64,000 nt of DNA from Candidatus Firestonebacteria bacterium RIFOXYD2_FULL_39_29 (GCA_001778375.1 MFGV01000061.1:20166-84165); one strand, 5' to 3'; counted from the first letter of the stretch, positions 25,194 through 34,504 are shown. The notes: generated by a model from the letters alone, not told the origin. Made by a program: numbers and translations.

Positions 25194-26936
25194 TTACTCC
25201 TTCAAAACAGCTTTAAACTTACAAACATCAAAACAAGCACCGCATTTAATACATTTTTGAGGATCTATAACATAACCGGCTTCGCGGCTTCCAAGTATGG
25301 CATTCGAAGGACAATTTTTCATACAAAGGCCGCATTTTTTGCACTTTTGAGGAAGAATTTTAAAATACACAAGAGCTTTACATTTCCCGGCCGGGCATTT
25401 CTTATTAACTATATGCTGTCTGTATTCTTCTTCAAAATATCTTATTGTCGAAAATACCGGATTAGAAGCTGACTGCCCCAGACCGCAAAGCGAAGCTTTT
25501 TGCATAGCATAGGAAATCTTCTTTAATTTATTCAAATCCTCAAGCTCCCCTTTCCCTTCAGATATTTTTTCAAGTATGCAAAGCAGCTGATAACCTCCAA
25601 GACGGCAGGGAGCGCATTTACCGCATGATTCATCAACGCAGAACTTAAGGTAGAACTTTGCAAGATCTACCAGACAATCGGTATCATCTATAGCAATCAT
25701 ACCCCCGGAGCCCATAATAGAACCAAGTTTACCCAGGTTTTCATAGTCCACCGGTGTATCCAGATATTCTTTAGGAATAACTCCACCCGATGGACCTCCG
25801 GTCTGAACGGCTTTTATGGCACGGTTATTAAGTATTCCTCCGCCAATATCAAATATAATCTCACGAAGAGTGATCCCCATCGGCACTTCAACCAGTCCTG
25901 AATTTTTCACCTTTCCCGTAAGCGCAAATACTTTTGTACCTTTACTTTTTTCTGTTCCGATTGAGGCAAATTTTGCTCCGCCACCGGCAATCAGTTGAGG
26001 AATATTTGCAAGCGTTTCTACGTTATTTATTATGGTGGGTTTTTCCCAAAGACCTTTAACGGAAGGATACGGGGGTCTCGGATGAGGCGTACCTCTTTTA
26101 CCTTCTATAGAAGCTATGAGCGCCGTTTCCTCCCCGCACACAAACGCACCGGCGCCGAGTCTTATCTCGAGTTCAAAATTAAAAATACTGCCCAGTATAT
26201 TATTACCGAGTAACCCGGCAGCAACGGCCTGATCAATAGCCTTTTGTACCCTTTCGACCGCCAGCGGATACTCGGCTCTTATATAAAAATAGCCTTTTAA
26301 AGAGCCGATCGCATAGCCGGCGATTATCATACCTTCCAAAACAGAATGCGGATCGCCTTCAAGTACGCTTCTGTCCATATAAGCACCGGGATCGCCTTCA
26401 TCCCCGTTGCAGATAACATATTTTTCGGGGGAGTTCATTCCCCGGGCAAAATTCCATTTCATCCAGGTAGGATAGCCCGCCCCGCCCCGACCGCGTAACC
26501 CGCTCTTTTTAAGCTCGTCTATCACATTTTCCGGTTTCATACCCGTAAGCACTTTTACCAGAGCTTTATAACCGCCCGCATCAATATAATCTTCAATACT
26601 TTCCGGATCTATATACCCGCAGTTTTTAAGAACAGCTCTTAACTGTTTTGATTTTTTTTCGTAAAGCAGGTCTTTGATTATTTTATTGTCTTTTATACTC
26701 TCTTCTACTATTCTTTTAACATCCGTATTTTTAATCCCGGTGTAAATAATATTTTCCGGAAGAATCTTGACTACAATACCTTTTTCATACAAGCCGATAT
26801 CCGCTATTTTTACGAGCTGTACAGGCTCGGAAAGATTGGCATCTCGGAGTTCATTGGAGAAAAGAGTAAAAAAGTCATTAATCCGTTCCTGCTCCGCCGA
26901 ATCGGTATCTCTCAGATAGATTATTTTCTTTTCCAT
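25194..26936 (-). CDS. hydB: Bifurcating [FeFe] hydrogenase subunit HydB (NuoF-like), second set
   Basis: This 580-residue flavin subunit has FMN/NADH motifs [16 protein letters not shown] near residue 146 and [13 protein letters not shown], and the 4Fe-4[12 protein letters not shown]...[11 protein letters not shown]. The C-terminus has a normal 2x4Fe-4S ferredoxin, [11 protein letters not shown] and [11 protein letters not shown]. In place of a full N-terminal 2Fe-2S domain it has about 100 divergent residues without the four cysteines; the missing domain is encoded separately just upstream. This is a standard HydB, in contrast to the GltD-fused first copy. It lies five bases from hydA. Confidence 0.94.
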   Translation of the reverse strand: MEKKIIYLRDTDSAEQERINDFFTLFSNELRDANLSEPVQLVKIADIGLYEKGIVVKILPENIIYTGIKNTDVKRIVEESIKDNKIIKDLLYEKKSKQLRAVLKNCGYIDPESIEDYIDAGGYKALVKVLTGMKPENVIDELKKSGLRGRGGAGYPTWMKWNFARGMNSPEKYVICNGDEGDPGAYMDRSVLEGDPHSVLEGMIIAGYAIGSLKGYFYIRAEYPLAVERVQKAIDQAVAAGLLGNNILGSIFNFELEIRLGAGAFVCGEETALIASIEGKRGTPHPRPPYPSVKGLWEKPTIINNVETLANIPQLIAGGGAKFASIGTEKSKGTKVFALTGKVKNSGLVEVPMGITLREIIFDIGGGILNNRAIKAVQTGGPSGGVIPKEYLDTPVDYENLGKLGSIMGSGGMIAIDDTDCLVDLAKFYLKFCVDESCGKCAPCRLGGYQLLCILEKISEGKGELEDLNKLKKISYAMQKASLCGLGQSASNPVFSTIRYFEEEYRQHIVNKKCPAGKCKALVYFKILPQKCKKCGLCMKNCPSNAILGSREAGYVIDPQKCIKCGACFDVCKFKAVLKE

Positions 26937-26951
26937 GGTTCTCGTCCTTTT

Positions 26952-27296
26952 CTAATTGATTTCAAAAATATAATCATGCAGGAGTTTTTTATTCCTTACA
27001 TGGCGTTCAAGAATTATTACCGCGACCTCTTTTGTAACTCTGCCGTATAACACCTTAGGCAATCCTTCCACTTTAACTTCAACCAGCGGCTCCACCGAAC
27101 AGGCGCCCTGACAGCCGCATTTTCTTATATCTATTTCTATGTTGCGTTTTTTTGATTCTTCAATAAGAGTGGCGTAAACTTCATCTGCCCCGGCGGCTAC
27201 CCCGCAGGTGCTCAGGCCGACCTTTATCCAATATTTTCCCAAATCTTTCTTTGCAGGATCAATTTTCTCTATATCTTCTTTTGTTATTTTTTTCAT
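26952..27296 (-). CDS. Thioredoxin-like 2Fe-2S protein of the second hydrogenase
   Basis: This 114-residue protein has 2Fe-2S ligands GLSTCGVAAGADE near residue 32 and KCGCQGACSVEPL near residue 63. It equals the N-terminal domain of the first HydB and of HndB-type proteins. So in this operon the domain is a separate subunit (HydD/HndB-like), whereas in the first operon it is fused. It probably docks on HydB and extends the electron wire. It is three bases from hydC and 15 from hydB. Confidence 0.88.
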   Translation of the reverse strand: MKKITKEDIEKIDPAKKDLGKYWIKVGLSTCGVAAGADEVYATLIEESKKRNIEIDIRKCGCQGACSVEPLVEVKVEGLPKVLYGRVTKEVAVIILERHVRNKKLLHDYIFEIN

Positions 27297-27299
27297 ACC

Positions 27300-27776
27300 T
27301 TAGTCCTCTTCCTTTACGTACTTGGACAAAATGTCCACTATCTCGTTCTTCTTAACCTTACCATAGACTTTTTCGTCTATCATCATTACCGGAGCCAAAC
27401 CGCAACAGCCCAGACACCTTACAACATCAAGATGGAACATTTCATCTTTTGTCGTCTGCCCTTCCTTTATGTGAAGGATTTTTTCTACTTCTTCTATGAG
27501 TGAGGCAGCATCTCTGAGATAACAAGCCGTCCCCATGCAAACCGAAACATTATGCTTGCCCGGCGGTTCCAGTTTAAAATAGTTATAGAAAGTAATTACT
27601 TCATATATTCTTGCTAAAGGCACATCAAGAAGCCGGGACAATTTCATGGAAGTTTCCCTTGGGACATAGCCGTAAATATTCTCAATACTATGGAGAATCA
27701 TTATCAGGTTGCCCTTTTTATCCTTCCACTTCCTGACAAGCCCTTCCAGATCTGCCTGCAACCTATCTTTTTTCAT
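27300..27776 (-). CDS. hydC: Bifurcating [FeFe] hydrogenase subunit HydC (NuoE-like), second set
   Basis: This 158-residue NuoE-type protein has 2Fe-2S ligands CMGTACYLRDA near residue 80 and CLGCCGLAPVM near residue 116. IYGYVPRETS and YNYFKLEPPG are family segments. It is the first gene of the second [FeFe] operon, behind a near-consensus promoter that overlaps a Rex-like operator. It should relay electrons between HydB and HydA. Confidence 0.94.
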   Translation of the reverse strand: MKKDRLQADLEGLVRKWKDKKGNLIMILHSIENIYGYVPRETSMKLSRLLDVPLARIYEVITFYNYFKLEPPGKHNVSVCMGTACYLRDAASLIEEVEKILHIKEGQTTKDEMFHLDVVRCLGCCGLAPVMMIDEKVYGKVKKNEIVDILSKYVKEED

Positions 27777-27792
27777 ATGTTTTGCCCATCCT

Positions 27793-27812
27793 TTATGTGA
27801 TACTTTTCACAA
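27793..27812 (-). promoter_or_regulatory. Rex-like operator overlapping the transcription start
   Basis: On the minus strand the site reads TTGTGAAAAGTATCACATAA, close to the Rex consensus TTGTGAA-n4-TTCACAA. It lies immediately after the -10 box, where a bound repressor would block RNA polymerase. Rex is encoded about 4.6 kb downstream. Confidence 0.7.
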
Positions 27813-27840
27813 TTATAGCTCTTATAATTGATAATGTCAA
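27812..27840 (-). promoter_or_regulatory. Consensus promoter of the second [FeFe] operon
   Basis: On the minus strand a perfect TTGACA (27835-27840), a 17-base spacer and a perfect TATAAT (27812-27817) stand about 36 bp before hydC. A Rex-like operator overlaps the start region, so a very strong promoter that needs a repressor is expected. Confidence 0.8.
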
Positions 27841-27902
27841 TAGGGTTACGTACAACATTATATATTCAGCTGTATTGAGATTATTACATTTGGTTGGGCT
27901 AT

Positions 27903-27922
27903 TTCGTGATATTATTCACATA
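27903..27922 (-). promoter_or_regulatory. Second, upstream Rex-like operator
   Basis: On the minus strand TATGTGAATAATATCACGAA has the same half-site word and spacing as the promoter-proximal site, with one weaker arm (CACGA). It lies about 65 bp upstream of the -35 box and just past the pabBC stop. Two sites may allow looping or cooperative binding. Confidence 0.5.
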
Positions 27923-29722
27923 TTAAAACGCTATTTCAACTTCTACAATTCCGCGAACAGAATTTACCAAATATATCCTGTCTGCCAGCTTTAAATCCTT
28001 TATTTTCAATATTTGTTGAACTGCTTTTTTTTCTTTCAGCAGATACTCTCTGTAAACACCCGGGAGCAGCCCCGAAGAGACTGGAGGAGTATAATACTTC
28101 CCCTTCTTCTCGATAAAGATATTTGTTATCGCGCCTTCAGTAACTTCTTTTTTTTCGTTTAAAAATATTACGTCAAATATGTCTTTTTCTTTTATTTTCT
28201 CTCTTTCTTTTTCATATAATTTTCTCAGAGTGGTTTTATGATACAAATATTTGTTTTTACTGTCCACCCGCGCGCTTGAAATAACAGCTTTTTCTTTTAT
28301 ATTTTTTCGCGGAGTTAAAGCACTGCTTAAACATTCAACTTTTCCATTTTTTGACAACAACAATCTAACCATATGTTTATTATCACCATTTAATAACTTT
28401 TCTTTTGCTTTCAGCTGCTTCTTAATATTATTCAGGTCCAAGATAAAGTTAAAATACTTGGCTGACTTTTCGAGACGTCTTAAATGCCCGCCAAGTAAAA
28501 CATATTTCCGGGCCCATAATATTGTTTCAATTATTTTAAAATCTTCCGGTTCTTCGGTTAAAAACTTAGCTTTAAGCAGAGCCTCCGCATATTCTTCCTT
28601 AACTCCCGAATCGTAAACAATTCCACTGCCTATACCCATCTCTCCTGTTTTATTTTTCAAGAGAATTGTTCTTATAGGTACGGAAAACACCGCATGGTTT
28701 TTTGGAGATATAAAACCAAGCGCTCCGCAATATATATTTCTATTTTCTTTCTCAAGTTCCCTGATAATCTGCATTGCTCTGATCTTCGGCGCGCCGGTTA
28801 TAGACCCGCCCGGAAATATACTTTTAAAGATCTCTTTCCAGGTTATCCCTTTACTTAGCCGGCCGCGCACCGTAGTTATCATCTGAAGCAGTGTATTGTA
28901 CTTAATTACTTCGTATATTTTCGAAGTATGAATACTCCCGGTCCTGCAAATTCTGCCCAGATCATTTCTAATCAAATCCGTTATCATTATATTCTCAGCC
29001 CTGTTTTTACTGCTCTCCCTCAGTTCTTTCATTTTAGCAGTATCTTCAGCAAGGTCTCGTCCTCTATTCATTGTTCCTTTCATAGGTTTTGATTCAATTA
29101 CCCCGTTTTTCACCGAAAAAAACAGCTCAGGAGAAAGAGAAATCACAGTTTCGTTTTTCAATTTCAGAAATGCGGAATACGGTACTTCTTGTTTCTCTGT
29201 CAGGCTGCGGTAAAAGGAAAAGGAATCCCCTTTAAATTTAAACTTTAGCTTACCGGTATAGTTAATTTGATAAACATCTCCCTTTTCAATGTACCGTTTT
29301 ATTTTGCCTATATTTCTTTTATATTGCGAGTATGGTATGTTAAATTTTATATTACTTGCTTTAAAATCTTTATTTCGCCCGCTTGAAATATTCCTAGAGG
29401 CATTTTGGATTTCAGGTTTTTTAAAAGCATAAAGTTCAAGCAGGGGGTTGTTATACTTGTGCTCGGCAGGAAAAGAATCCATTTCAAATCCATAACCTAG
29501 CTCATAGGAAAAATATCCCGCAATCCAGTATTTCCTTTGTATTAGCCCTTCAATATCATCTAAAGCTTTTTCCGCTGAAGCCCGATCATAGGCAATAAGT
29601 GACTTAACAGGATTTTGAAAAAAGTAAGTATTTCTATTTTGGCTGTCAGGCCGGCAGGTCTCAAAAAGCATATGGACATCTTGTTTTTCGAATTTTGTTT
29701 TTAATACATCGTCAGTTAACAT
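27923..29722 (-). CDS. pabB: PabB-PabC fusion: aminodeoxychorismate synthase component I plus lyase
   Basis: This 599-residue two-domain enzyme makes p-aminobenzoate for folate. Residues 1 to about 385 are the chorismate-binding PabB domain: YQINYTGKLKFKF, AFLKLKNETVISLSPELFF, SKPMKGTMNRGRD, PGGSITGAPKIRAMQII and GIGSGIVYDS. Residues 390-599 are a class IV PLP lyase (PabC): HLRRLEKSAKYF, the Lys-containing YHKTTLRKLY near 495, TEGAITNIFIEKKGK and PPVSSGLLPGVYREYLL. The glutaminase subunit PabA is not nearby. The gene sits between the [NiFe] protease gene and the second [FeFe] operon. Apart from position, no link to hydrogenases is apparent. Confidence 0.92.
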   Translation of the reverse strand: MLTDDVLKTKFEKQDVHMLFETCRPDSQNRNTYFFQNPVKSLIAYDRASAEKALDDIEGLIQRKYWIAGYFSYELGYGFEMDSFPAEHKYNNPLLELYAFKKPEIQNASRNISSGRNKDFKASNIKFNIPYSQYKRNIGKIKRYIEKGDVYQINYTGKLKFKFKGDSFSFYRSLTEKQEVPYSAFLKLKNETVISLSPELFFSVKNGVIESKPMKGTMNRGRDLAEDTAKMKELRESSKNRAENIMITDLIRNDLGRICRTGSIHTSKIYEVIKYNTLLQMITTVRGRLSKGITWKEIFKSIFPGGSITGAPKIRAMQIIRELEKENRNIYCGALGFISPKNHAVFSVPIRTILLKNKTGEMGIGSGIVYDSGVKEEYAEALLKAKFLTEEPEDFKIIETILWARKYVLLGGHLRRLEKSAKYFNFILDLNNIKKQLKAKEKLLNGDNKHMVRLLLSKNGKVECLSSALTPRKNIKEKAVISSARVDSKNKYLYHKTTLRKLYEKEREKIKEKDIFDVIFLNEKKEVTEGAITNIFIEKKGKYYTPPVSSGLLPGVYREYLLKEKKAVQQILKIKDLKLADRIYLVNSVRGIVEVEIAF

Positions 29723-29744
29723 AGCCTTTCCAATAAGAATGATT

Positions 29745-30212
29745 TTACAACAGCGCCGTTATTATTTTTGCTGTTTCCTTTACTATTCGTGGAAATAGTA
29801 TACGTATTTCCTTGGATAACTCAAGCCCAAAAGAAGCATCGTCAGGTTGAACACCTATTATAACGATACTATCCGCCATATTCAAGCTTTTGGCAATTTC
29901 CAGAGTGTGGGTCAGGTTAAACCCGTGAGTAGAGCCGGAGGGACCTTCTATTTTGGTTATTATTTCCTCAGGTTTGAAGGCTTTTACCGTACCCAAAGGA
30001 AGCTTCATATCGGCAGCGTCAATTACGATGACTTTTACATCTTTTTCGAAATATTTTAATATATCAAGGCCGGATATGTCGCCGCACACCAGCCTTGCCT
30101 TTTTGCCAAATGACTTTTTCTTTTCAAAAACCTCGACGATTCGTACCCCGAGTGCATCATCTTTCCGAAGTACACTGCCAATACCAATTATTACTGCCTT
30201 TTTTTCTTTCAC
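29745..30212 (-). CDS. Hydrogenase maturation protease (HybD/HycI family)
   Basis: This 155-residue endopeptidase clips the C-terminal tail of the [NiFe] large subunit after nickel insertion. Family marks are GIGSVLRKDDALGVRIVE near residue 10 (nickel-sensing acidic residue), VIVIDAADM near residue 59 and STHGFNLTHTLE near residue 93 with the conserved His. Its start overlaps the large-subunit stop by four bases, so it is coupled to its substrate. The predicted cleaved tail of that subunit is only seven residues. Confidence 0.9.
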   Translation of the reverse strand: MKEKKAVIIGIGSVLRKDDALGVRIVEVFEKKKSFGKKARLVCGDISGLDILKYFEKDVKVIVIDAADMKLPLGTVKAFKPEEIITKIEGPSGSTHGFNLTHTLEIAKSLNMADSIVIIGVQPDDASFGLELSKEIRILFPRIVKETAKIITALL

Positions 30213-31537
30213 ACAAATTTTATATCAAGCATATGGCAGGAGCAGGAAATACAGGGATCATAGGCTCTGATAAGCATCTCCGACTGAAGAGTAATTTCTT
30301 CTTTTGTTTTTTCCAGTATTTCAGGAATCATCTTCTTTAAATCATCATCCATATTTGAAAGATTCTGATTTGTCGGGATCACACAGTTTGCTTTTTCAAT
30401 CATGCCTTTAGCATTTACCGTGTAGTCATGGAATAAAACACCTCTGGGAACTTCTACAGCTCCTACACCACGGCCCGCTTTAAATTTAAAAGATTCATTT
30501 TTCGAAGGCCAGCTGGAAACCACCTCGTCTTTATTGATACCTTTTTCCAGGAATTCGTCTATTATTTTTATAGCATCCTGCGCGCAAAAAAGCGTTTCTA
30601 CCGCCTGAGCCACGGTATTCATGTAAGGATTGTAGCAGGGCGCTTTAAGTCCGAGTTGTGAGGCAAGATCACGGACGTTCTTTGGTAATTTCTCATGATT
30701 GATGTTGAACCTTGCCAGAGCACCGACCATGTAGGAGGTTCTCTTGTTCTTTGAATGTTTTGAAGTACAATGATCCGCATAATATTCATGAACAAACTCA
30801 AGGTATTTCTGCGGTGTAACCTCTCCGCCGTCGGAAGATTTCAGGTTACCGTCAAGGAATGCATATTCATCAGGATGAGATAAAGCCAGATATTCAGTTT
30901 CCCTCTCAAACTGCGGAAGTTTTAAAGTCTTGATAACTTCCAGAGCTTTTCCATAATCAGCCGCCAGTTCCACAAGAAGCTCTTTGGATTTTTCCAGCTC
31001 TTTTCTGGTCGGAAGTTTTGTAAAACCACGGACCACTAAAGTAATGGGGTGTGTATGCCGGCCGAGTAAGATATCACAAAGGTCGCTGCAGATTTTTTTT
31101 ACTTTTAAAGCCAAAACTACAACTTCAGGATGCGTCTTTATCATCGGAAAGACGCTTTCCGCGCCAACGCAGTCAGGGGCAACCAGAAATAATATATGAA
31201 GGAGGTGGCTGTCCAGGGTTTCATAATGCAAAGCAAGCTTACGGAGTTTCCTTGTTTGTTCAGACGGCGTAAAACCTATGGCATCCTCGGTAGCTTTAAT
31301 TGAAGCCAGACAATGTCCCGTGGAGCAAATCCCGCATATTCTGGAAGTTATATGCTGGACTTCGAACATGGAGCGCCCTTTAACCATCTGCTCAAAAAAC
31401 CTCGGCGCTTCAATAATATTAAGCTGACACTTTTCCAGCTTACCTTCCTTTACATTAATCACTATGTTTCCGTGCCCTTCCACGCGGGTAAGGTATTCTA
31501 CATTAATATCAAGGTTCTTTTTTGTAATATTGCTCAT
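30209..31537 (-). CDS. [NiFe] hydrogenase large subunit, group 3b-like (HydA-alpha)
   Basis: This 442-residue catalytic subunit carries all four nickel-iron cysteines: RICGICSTGHC near residue 65 and DPCISCSCHMLDIKFV at the C-terminus. After the cleavage His only seven residues remain. Other family segments are HPITLVVRGFTKLPT and GVGAVEVPRGVLFHDY. Size and motifs fit the cytosolic bidirectional NADP-linked hydrogenases (sulfhydrogenase I of Pyrococcus) better than membrane uptake enzymes. No Tat signal is involved. It is fourth in the operon beta-gamma-delta-alpha with four-base overlaps. Confidence 0.95.
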   Translation of the reverse strand: MSNITKKNLDINVEYLTRVEGHGNIVINVKEGKLEKCQLNIIEAPRFFEQMVKGRSMFEVQHITSRICGICSTGHCLASIKATEDAIGFTPSEQTRKLRKLALHYETLDSHLLHILFLVAPDCVGAESVFPMIKTHPEVVVLALKVKKICSDLCDILLGRHTHPITLVVRGFTKLPTRKELEKSKELLVELAADYGKALEVIKTLKLPQFERETEYLALSHPDEYAFLDGNLKSSDGGEVTPQKYLEFVHEYYADHCTSKHSKNKRTSYMVGALARFNINHEKLPKNVRDLASQLGLKAPCYNPYMNTVAQAVETLFCAQDAIKIIDEFLEKGINKDEVVSSWPSKNESFKFKAGRGVGAVEVPRGVLFHDYTVNAKGMIEKANCVIPTNQNLSNMDDDLKKMIPEILEKTKEEITLQSEMLIRAYDPCISCSCHMLDIKFV

Positions 31538-32289
31538 TTATTCCCCTCCAGTTTGCACCCGTTGTAAAGGCTGAATTTATCTTTAAGCATTTCCACTGTT
31601 ACTCCGTGTTTCTGCAGAATGTCAAGCTGGCCCTGCTTATTAATATCTTCCAGGAGACCCCTGCAGCTGTAGCAGGTGTTACCGTTACCGGTGCACCAGG
31701 CGCCGCAACCGGCTCTTGTTACGGGACCCATACAAATCTGTCCTTTTTCGTAAAGGCAGACATTTTCTTTTAGTTTGCATTCCACGCAAACCGCATAATC
31801 CGGAACTTTGTAAAGCGCTCCGGCAAGCAATCCTTTTAGAACAGCCGCAAATTCATTAAGATTTATCGGACAGCCGTGAACATAGGCGTCTACTTTTACA
31901 ACCTGGTCAACAGCGCGAATCAGACCGGTTTCTAATTTATCCTTTCTGCCGGGGTAAACAGTTTCCAGCGCGGCCTTAACGGTGTGATTCCTCATTATCC
32001 CGTTAATACCTCCGGTACAGGCACAGGCCCCGTAAGCCACAAGTATCTTGGCTTTAGCTCTGATGTCTTTTAGCCTTTCCTCATCATGAGGCCTTGTTAT
32101 AGAACCTTCAATAACGGCAACATCATAATCCTCAGACCTTTCATGCATTACTTCTCTAAAATTCACAATGTCAATACTGTTTAGAATATCCAGCAGTGCC
32201 GTATTTAAATAGGTTAACTGGAGCTGACAGCCTTCGCAATCAGCAAAATCAAAAAACGCAACTCTTACTTTCTTTTTTGTCTCGCTCAT
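31534..32289 (-). CDS. [NiFe] hydrogenase small subunit, group 3b-like (HydD-delta)
   Basis: This 251-residue small subunit lacks a Tat leader and is therefore cytosolic. The proximal cluster ligands are FADCEGCQLQL near residue 19, GACACTGG near residue 92 and VHGCPINLNE near residue 139. Medial/distal cluster ligands are CVECKLKENVC, CMGPVTRAGCGAWC and CYSCRG. It forms the electron relay from the NiFe site to the flavin subunit. It overlaps the gamma gene upstream and the alpha gene downstream by four bases each. Confidence 0.94.
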   Translation of the reverse strand: MSETKKKVRVAFFDFADCEGCQLQLTYLNTALLDILNSIDIVNFREVMHERSEDYDVAVIEGSITRPHDEERLKDIRAKAKILVAYGACACTGGINGIMRNHTVKAALETVYPGRKDKLETGLIRAVDQVVKVDAYVHGCPINLNEFAAVLKGLLAGALYKVPDYAVCVECKLKENVCLYEKGQICMGPVTRAGCGAWCTGNGNTCYSCRGLLEDINKQGQLDILQKHGVTVEMLKDKFSLYNGCKLEGNK

Positions 32290-33137
32290 AGCGCGCCCTC
32301 CAATCCTTTTAGTTTGTCATAGCTGAATACAGGGCCGTCCTGACAGCAATAATATTTATTGATCTGGCAGTGTCCGCACTTTCCGACTCCGCATTTCATT
32401 CTTCTTTCGAGTGAAAGAAGAATCTGGTTTTCCGGAATATTTTTTTCCATTAATTTTAGGAGCACAAATTTATACATAATCGGCGGCCCGCAGACTATAC
32501 TGTAGGTCTGTTTGACATCTATATCCACGCCGGGGATAAGCTCGGTAATCAGACCAACATTGCCTTTCCAGTCAGGAGCGCCTTTATCAACAGTGCACCT
32601 GAAAGCAACATCCGTAAGCTTTGACCACTTTTCAATCTCATCCATATAAAGCAGCTGAGAAGGCTCTTTACAGCCTAAGAGTATGGTTACCTTGCCAAAA
32701 TCCTTCCTTTTATCTATTACAAAGTTAATAAGAGATCTAAGCGGCGCAATTCCGAGTCCGCCGGCAATAAAAAGAAGATCCTTCCCTTTTAATTCATCAA
32801 CAGGAAAACCGTGTCCAAAAGGGCCTCTAATACCGATTTCGTCGCCTTCTTTCATTCCATGTAAAACCGTTGTAACCTTGCCGGCTTTTCTTACGCAAAG
32901 CTCAAAGTAGCCTTTCTGCGTAGGAGAAGAAGATATGGAAATAGGCGCTTCGCCTATGCCGAGTAATGATACCTCCACAAACTGCCCCGGCCCGTGATGC
33001 AGCTCTTTTTTTCCTTCAAGCTCTATTTTAAACCACTTCTCAGTCTCTGTCATCTGTCTTACTGAAATTATCTTCCCTGTCACAGGCTCGTATAAAGAAG
33101 CTTTTTTTTCTTTTTCCAGCACAATATCATTTGCCAT
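32286..33137 (-). CDS. Hydrogenase NAD(P)-binding flavoprotein subunit (HydG-gamma)
   Basis: This 283-residue ferredoxin-reductase-like subunit matches the gamma subunit of sulfhydrogenases. The FAD region is GPGQFVEVSLLG followed by PISISSSPTQKG. The NAD(P) region is FIAGGLGIAPLRSL near residue 118 and VCGPPIMYKFVLLKL near residue 213. A C-terminal 2Fe-2S site is CGVGKCGHCQ...YCCQDGP. It exchanges electrons with NAD(P)H. It should not be confused with the [FeFe] maturase HydG despite the shared letter. Confidence 0.93.
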   Translation of the reverse strand: MANDIVLEKEKKASLYEPVTGKIISVRQMTETEKWFKIELEGKKELHHGPGQFVEVSLLGIGEAPISISSSPTQKGYFELCVRKAGKVTTVLHGMKEGDEIGIRGPFGHGFPVDELKGKDLLFIAGGLGIAPLRSLINFVIDKRKDFGKVTILLGCKEPSQLLYMDEIEKWSKLTDVAFRCTVDKGAPDWKGNVGLITELIPGVDIDVKQTYSIVCGPPIMYKFVLLKLMEKNIPENQILLSLERRMKCGVGKCGHCQINKYYCCQDGPVFSYDKLKGLEGAL

Positions 33138-33140
33138 AAA

Positions 33141-34166
33141 TTACTCCTTTACCAGATTGTTCATGGTTTCATAAAGGCTTATACTTGCCATACAAACCCT
33201 GGTACACCTGCCGCAGCCGGTGCAAAAGAATCTGTTATATTTTTCAACGGAATAACTGAATTTCCGGAGCAACCTGTGCTGCTGGCGGGTTTTCCTGTCT
33301 TTTCTGAAATTTTCTCCGCCTGCAACTTCGGCAAATTCTTTTAACTGGCAGGAATCCCAAACCCTCGACCTTGTGCCTTTATCCAGGTTCAAATCAACAT
33401 CATCCCTGACATCAAAACAGTAACATGTAGGGCAGACGTTAGTACAGTTACCGCAGGAAACACAGCGGGCTTTAACACTCTCCCATTCCTTATGCTTTAA
33501 ATTGCCGTCAAGCGTCTTTTTTAAATCTTCTGTTTTTACTTTAAGTTTTTTGGGCCACTTTTCTTTTTCCTGCCTCATTTGCATCAAACTTTCTTCAGAT
33601 TTGACATCACTTTCTTTAAATAGAAATTTATATTCATTTATAAGATTTTCGCCTTCGGTGGAATTTATCTGAACTATATATTTGCTTCCGGCCTCAGTAA
33701 GCATAAGATCAAAGCCGCCTTTTGGATTATGAGTATCCATCGTTATACAGGTCGCGTGCTCATCGCAGGGTTTTGAACATTCAATACCGACAATTAATAC
33801 ATTCTTTTTTCTTTTATGAAAATTGGAATCCCTGGGCTCGATGGAAGATGCATGATCAAGGCATGTAACACCCGTAATATCACACGTGTGCGCTCCGAAG
33901 ATAATAAGATTTTCTTTTATTACTTCCACCTGAGCTGCTTTTGCTTCCTTGAATTTAAAAGTCAAGAGCTGCTCTTCCTGGGGCAGATAGTATTTTTTAA
34001 GAGAAAGGATAGGCGGTTTATGCTCAAGCCTTAGCTCCTCTGCCTCCTCTATATCTCCGTACACAAAAAGATTTTCTTTTTCCTTAGGCCCCACTACCCG
34101 GTATTTCTTCTTTAGAGCATTTACGAGTTCGCTTACTTTTGTTTTTTCCAGCAAATTGTATTTCAT
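33141..34166 (-). CDS. Hydrogenase 4Fe-4S subunit (HydB-beta, sulfhydrogenase type)
   Basis: This 341-residue iron-sulfur subunit has two ferredoxin motifs, CVSCGNCTNVCPTCYC near residue 230 and CTGCGRCTRVC near residue 318. They follow an N-terminal domain of the 4Fe-4S dicluster family (FGAHTCDITGVTCLDH, FDLMLTEAG). In Pyrococcus-type enzymes this subunit supplies the sulfur-reductase-like or additional electron path. It is first in the four-gene hydrogenase operon, with a 17-base-spaced promoter about 75 bp upstream. Confidence 0.92.
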   Translation of the reverse strand: MKYNLLEKTKVSELVNALKKKYRVVGPKEKENLFVYGDIEEAEELRLEHKPPILSLKKYYLPQEEQLLTFKFKEAKAAQVEVIKENLIIFGAHTCDITGVTCLDHASSIEPRDSNFHKRKKNVLIVGIECSKPCDEHATCITMDTHNPKGGFDLMLTEAGSKYIVQINSTEGENLINEYKFLFKESDVKSEESLMQMRQEKEKWPKKLKVKTEDLKKTLDGNLKHKEWESVKARCVSCGNCTNVCPTCYCFDVRDDVDLNLDKGTRSRVWDSCQLKEFAEVAGGENFRKDRKTRQQHRLLRKFSYSVEKYNRFFCTGCGRCTRVCMASISLYETMNNLVKE

Positions 34167-34240
34167 ACACGCCCCTTTTAAATATTTCGAATCTCAACTA
34201 TTAATATTCACTATTTCACATTAACTAAATCAATGTGTAA

Positions 34241-34269
34241 ATTATACTACATTGCAAAGATAAAGTAAA
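34241..34269 (-). promoter_or_regulatory. Promoter of the [NiFe] hydrogenase operon with overlapping dyad
   Basis: On the minus strand TTTACT (34264-34269), 17 bases and TATAAT (34241-34246). Directly downstream is a dyad TTTACACATT-n9-AATGTGAAA (34214-34241), whose spacing does not fit Rex. A different regulator is possible. Confidence 0.55.
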
Positions 34270-34503
34270 CACTCGTAAAACAAGCAAATCATTATTATAT
34301 AATGCTTTTTCTGCTTTTGTTGTGACTATTAGTACAATATATTAATAGATATTTATTGTTCTTTTTCAACCATTAATTACGTTTGAATATAGCTAGGCAG
34401 GAAAACTTATAGAAATTTATATTGTACCTTATATATGCAATATCTTAGATTATTCGGCTAGATTTCTATTTTTTCAAAAAGGAAGTATGAATATTATTTT
34501 TAT
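34270..34503. other. AT-rich upstream region of the [NiFe] operon
   Basis: No gene is seen here. At 34320-34337 TTGTGAC-TATT-AGTACAA has the 7-4-7 layout of a Rex operator with one good and one poor arm, about 50 bp upstream of the -35 box. The rest is AT-rich without obvious structure. Confidence 0.3.
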
Positions 34504-34504
34504 G

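Noticed and set aside
32286..33137. Annotation of the flavoprotein subunit as the maturase HydG
   Set aside because: It has ferredoxin-reductase motifs and no radical SAM CxxxCxxC; only the subunit letter is shared.
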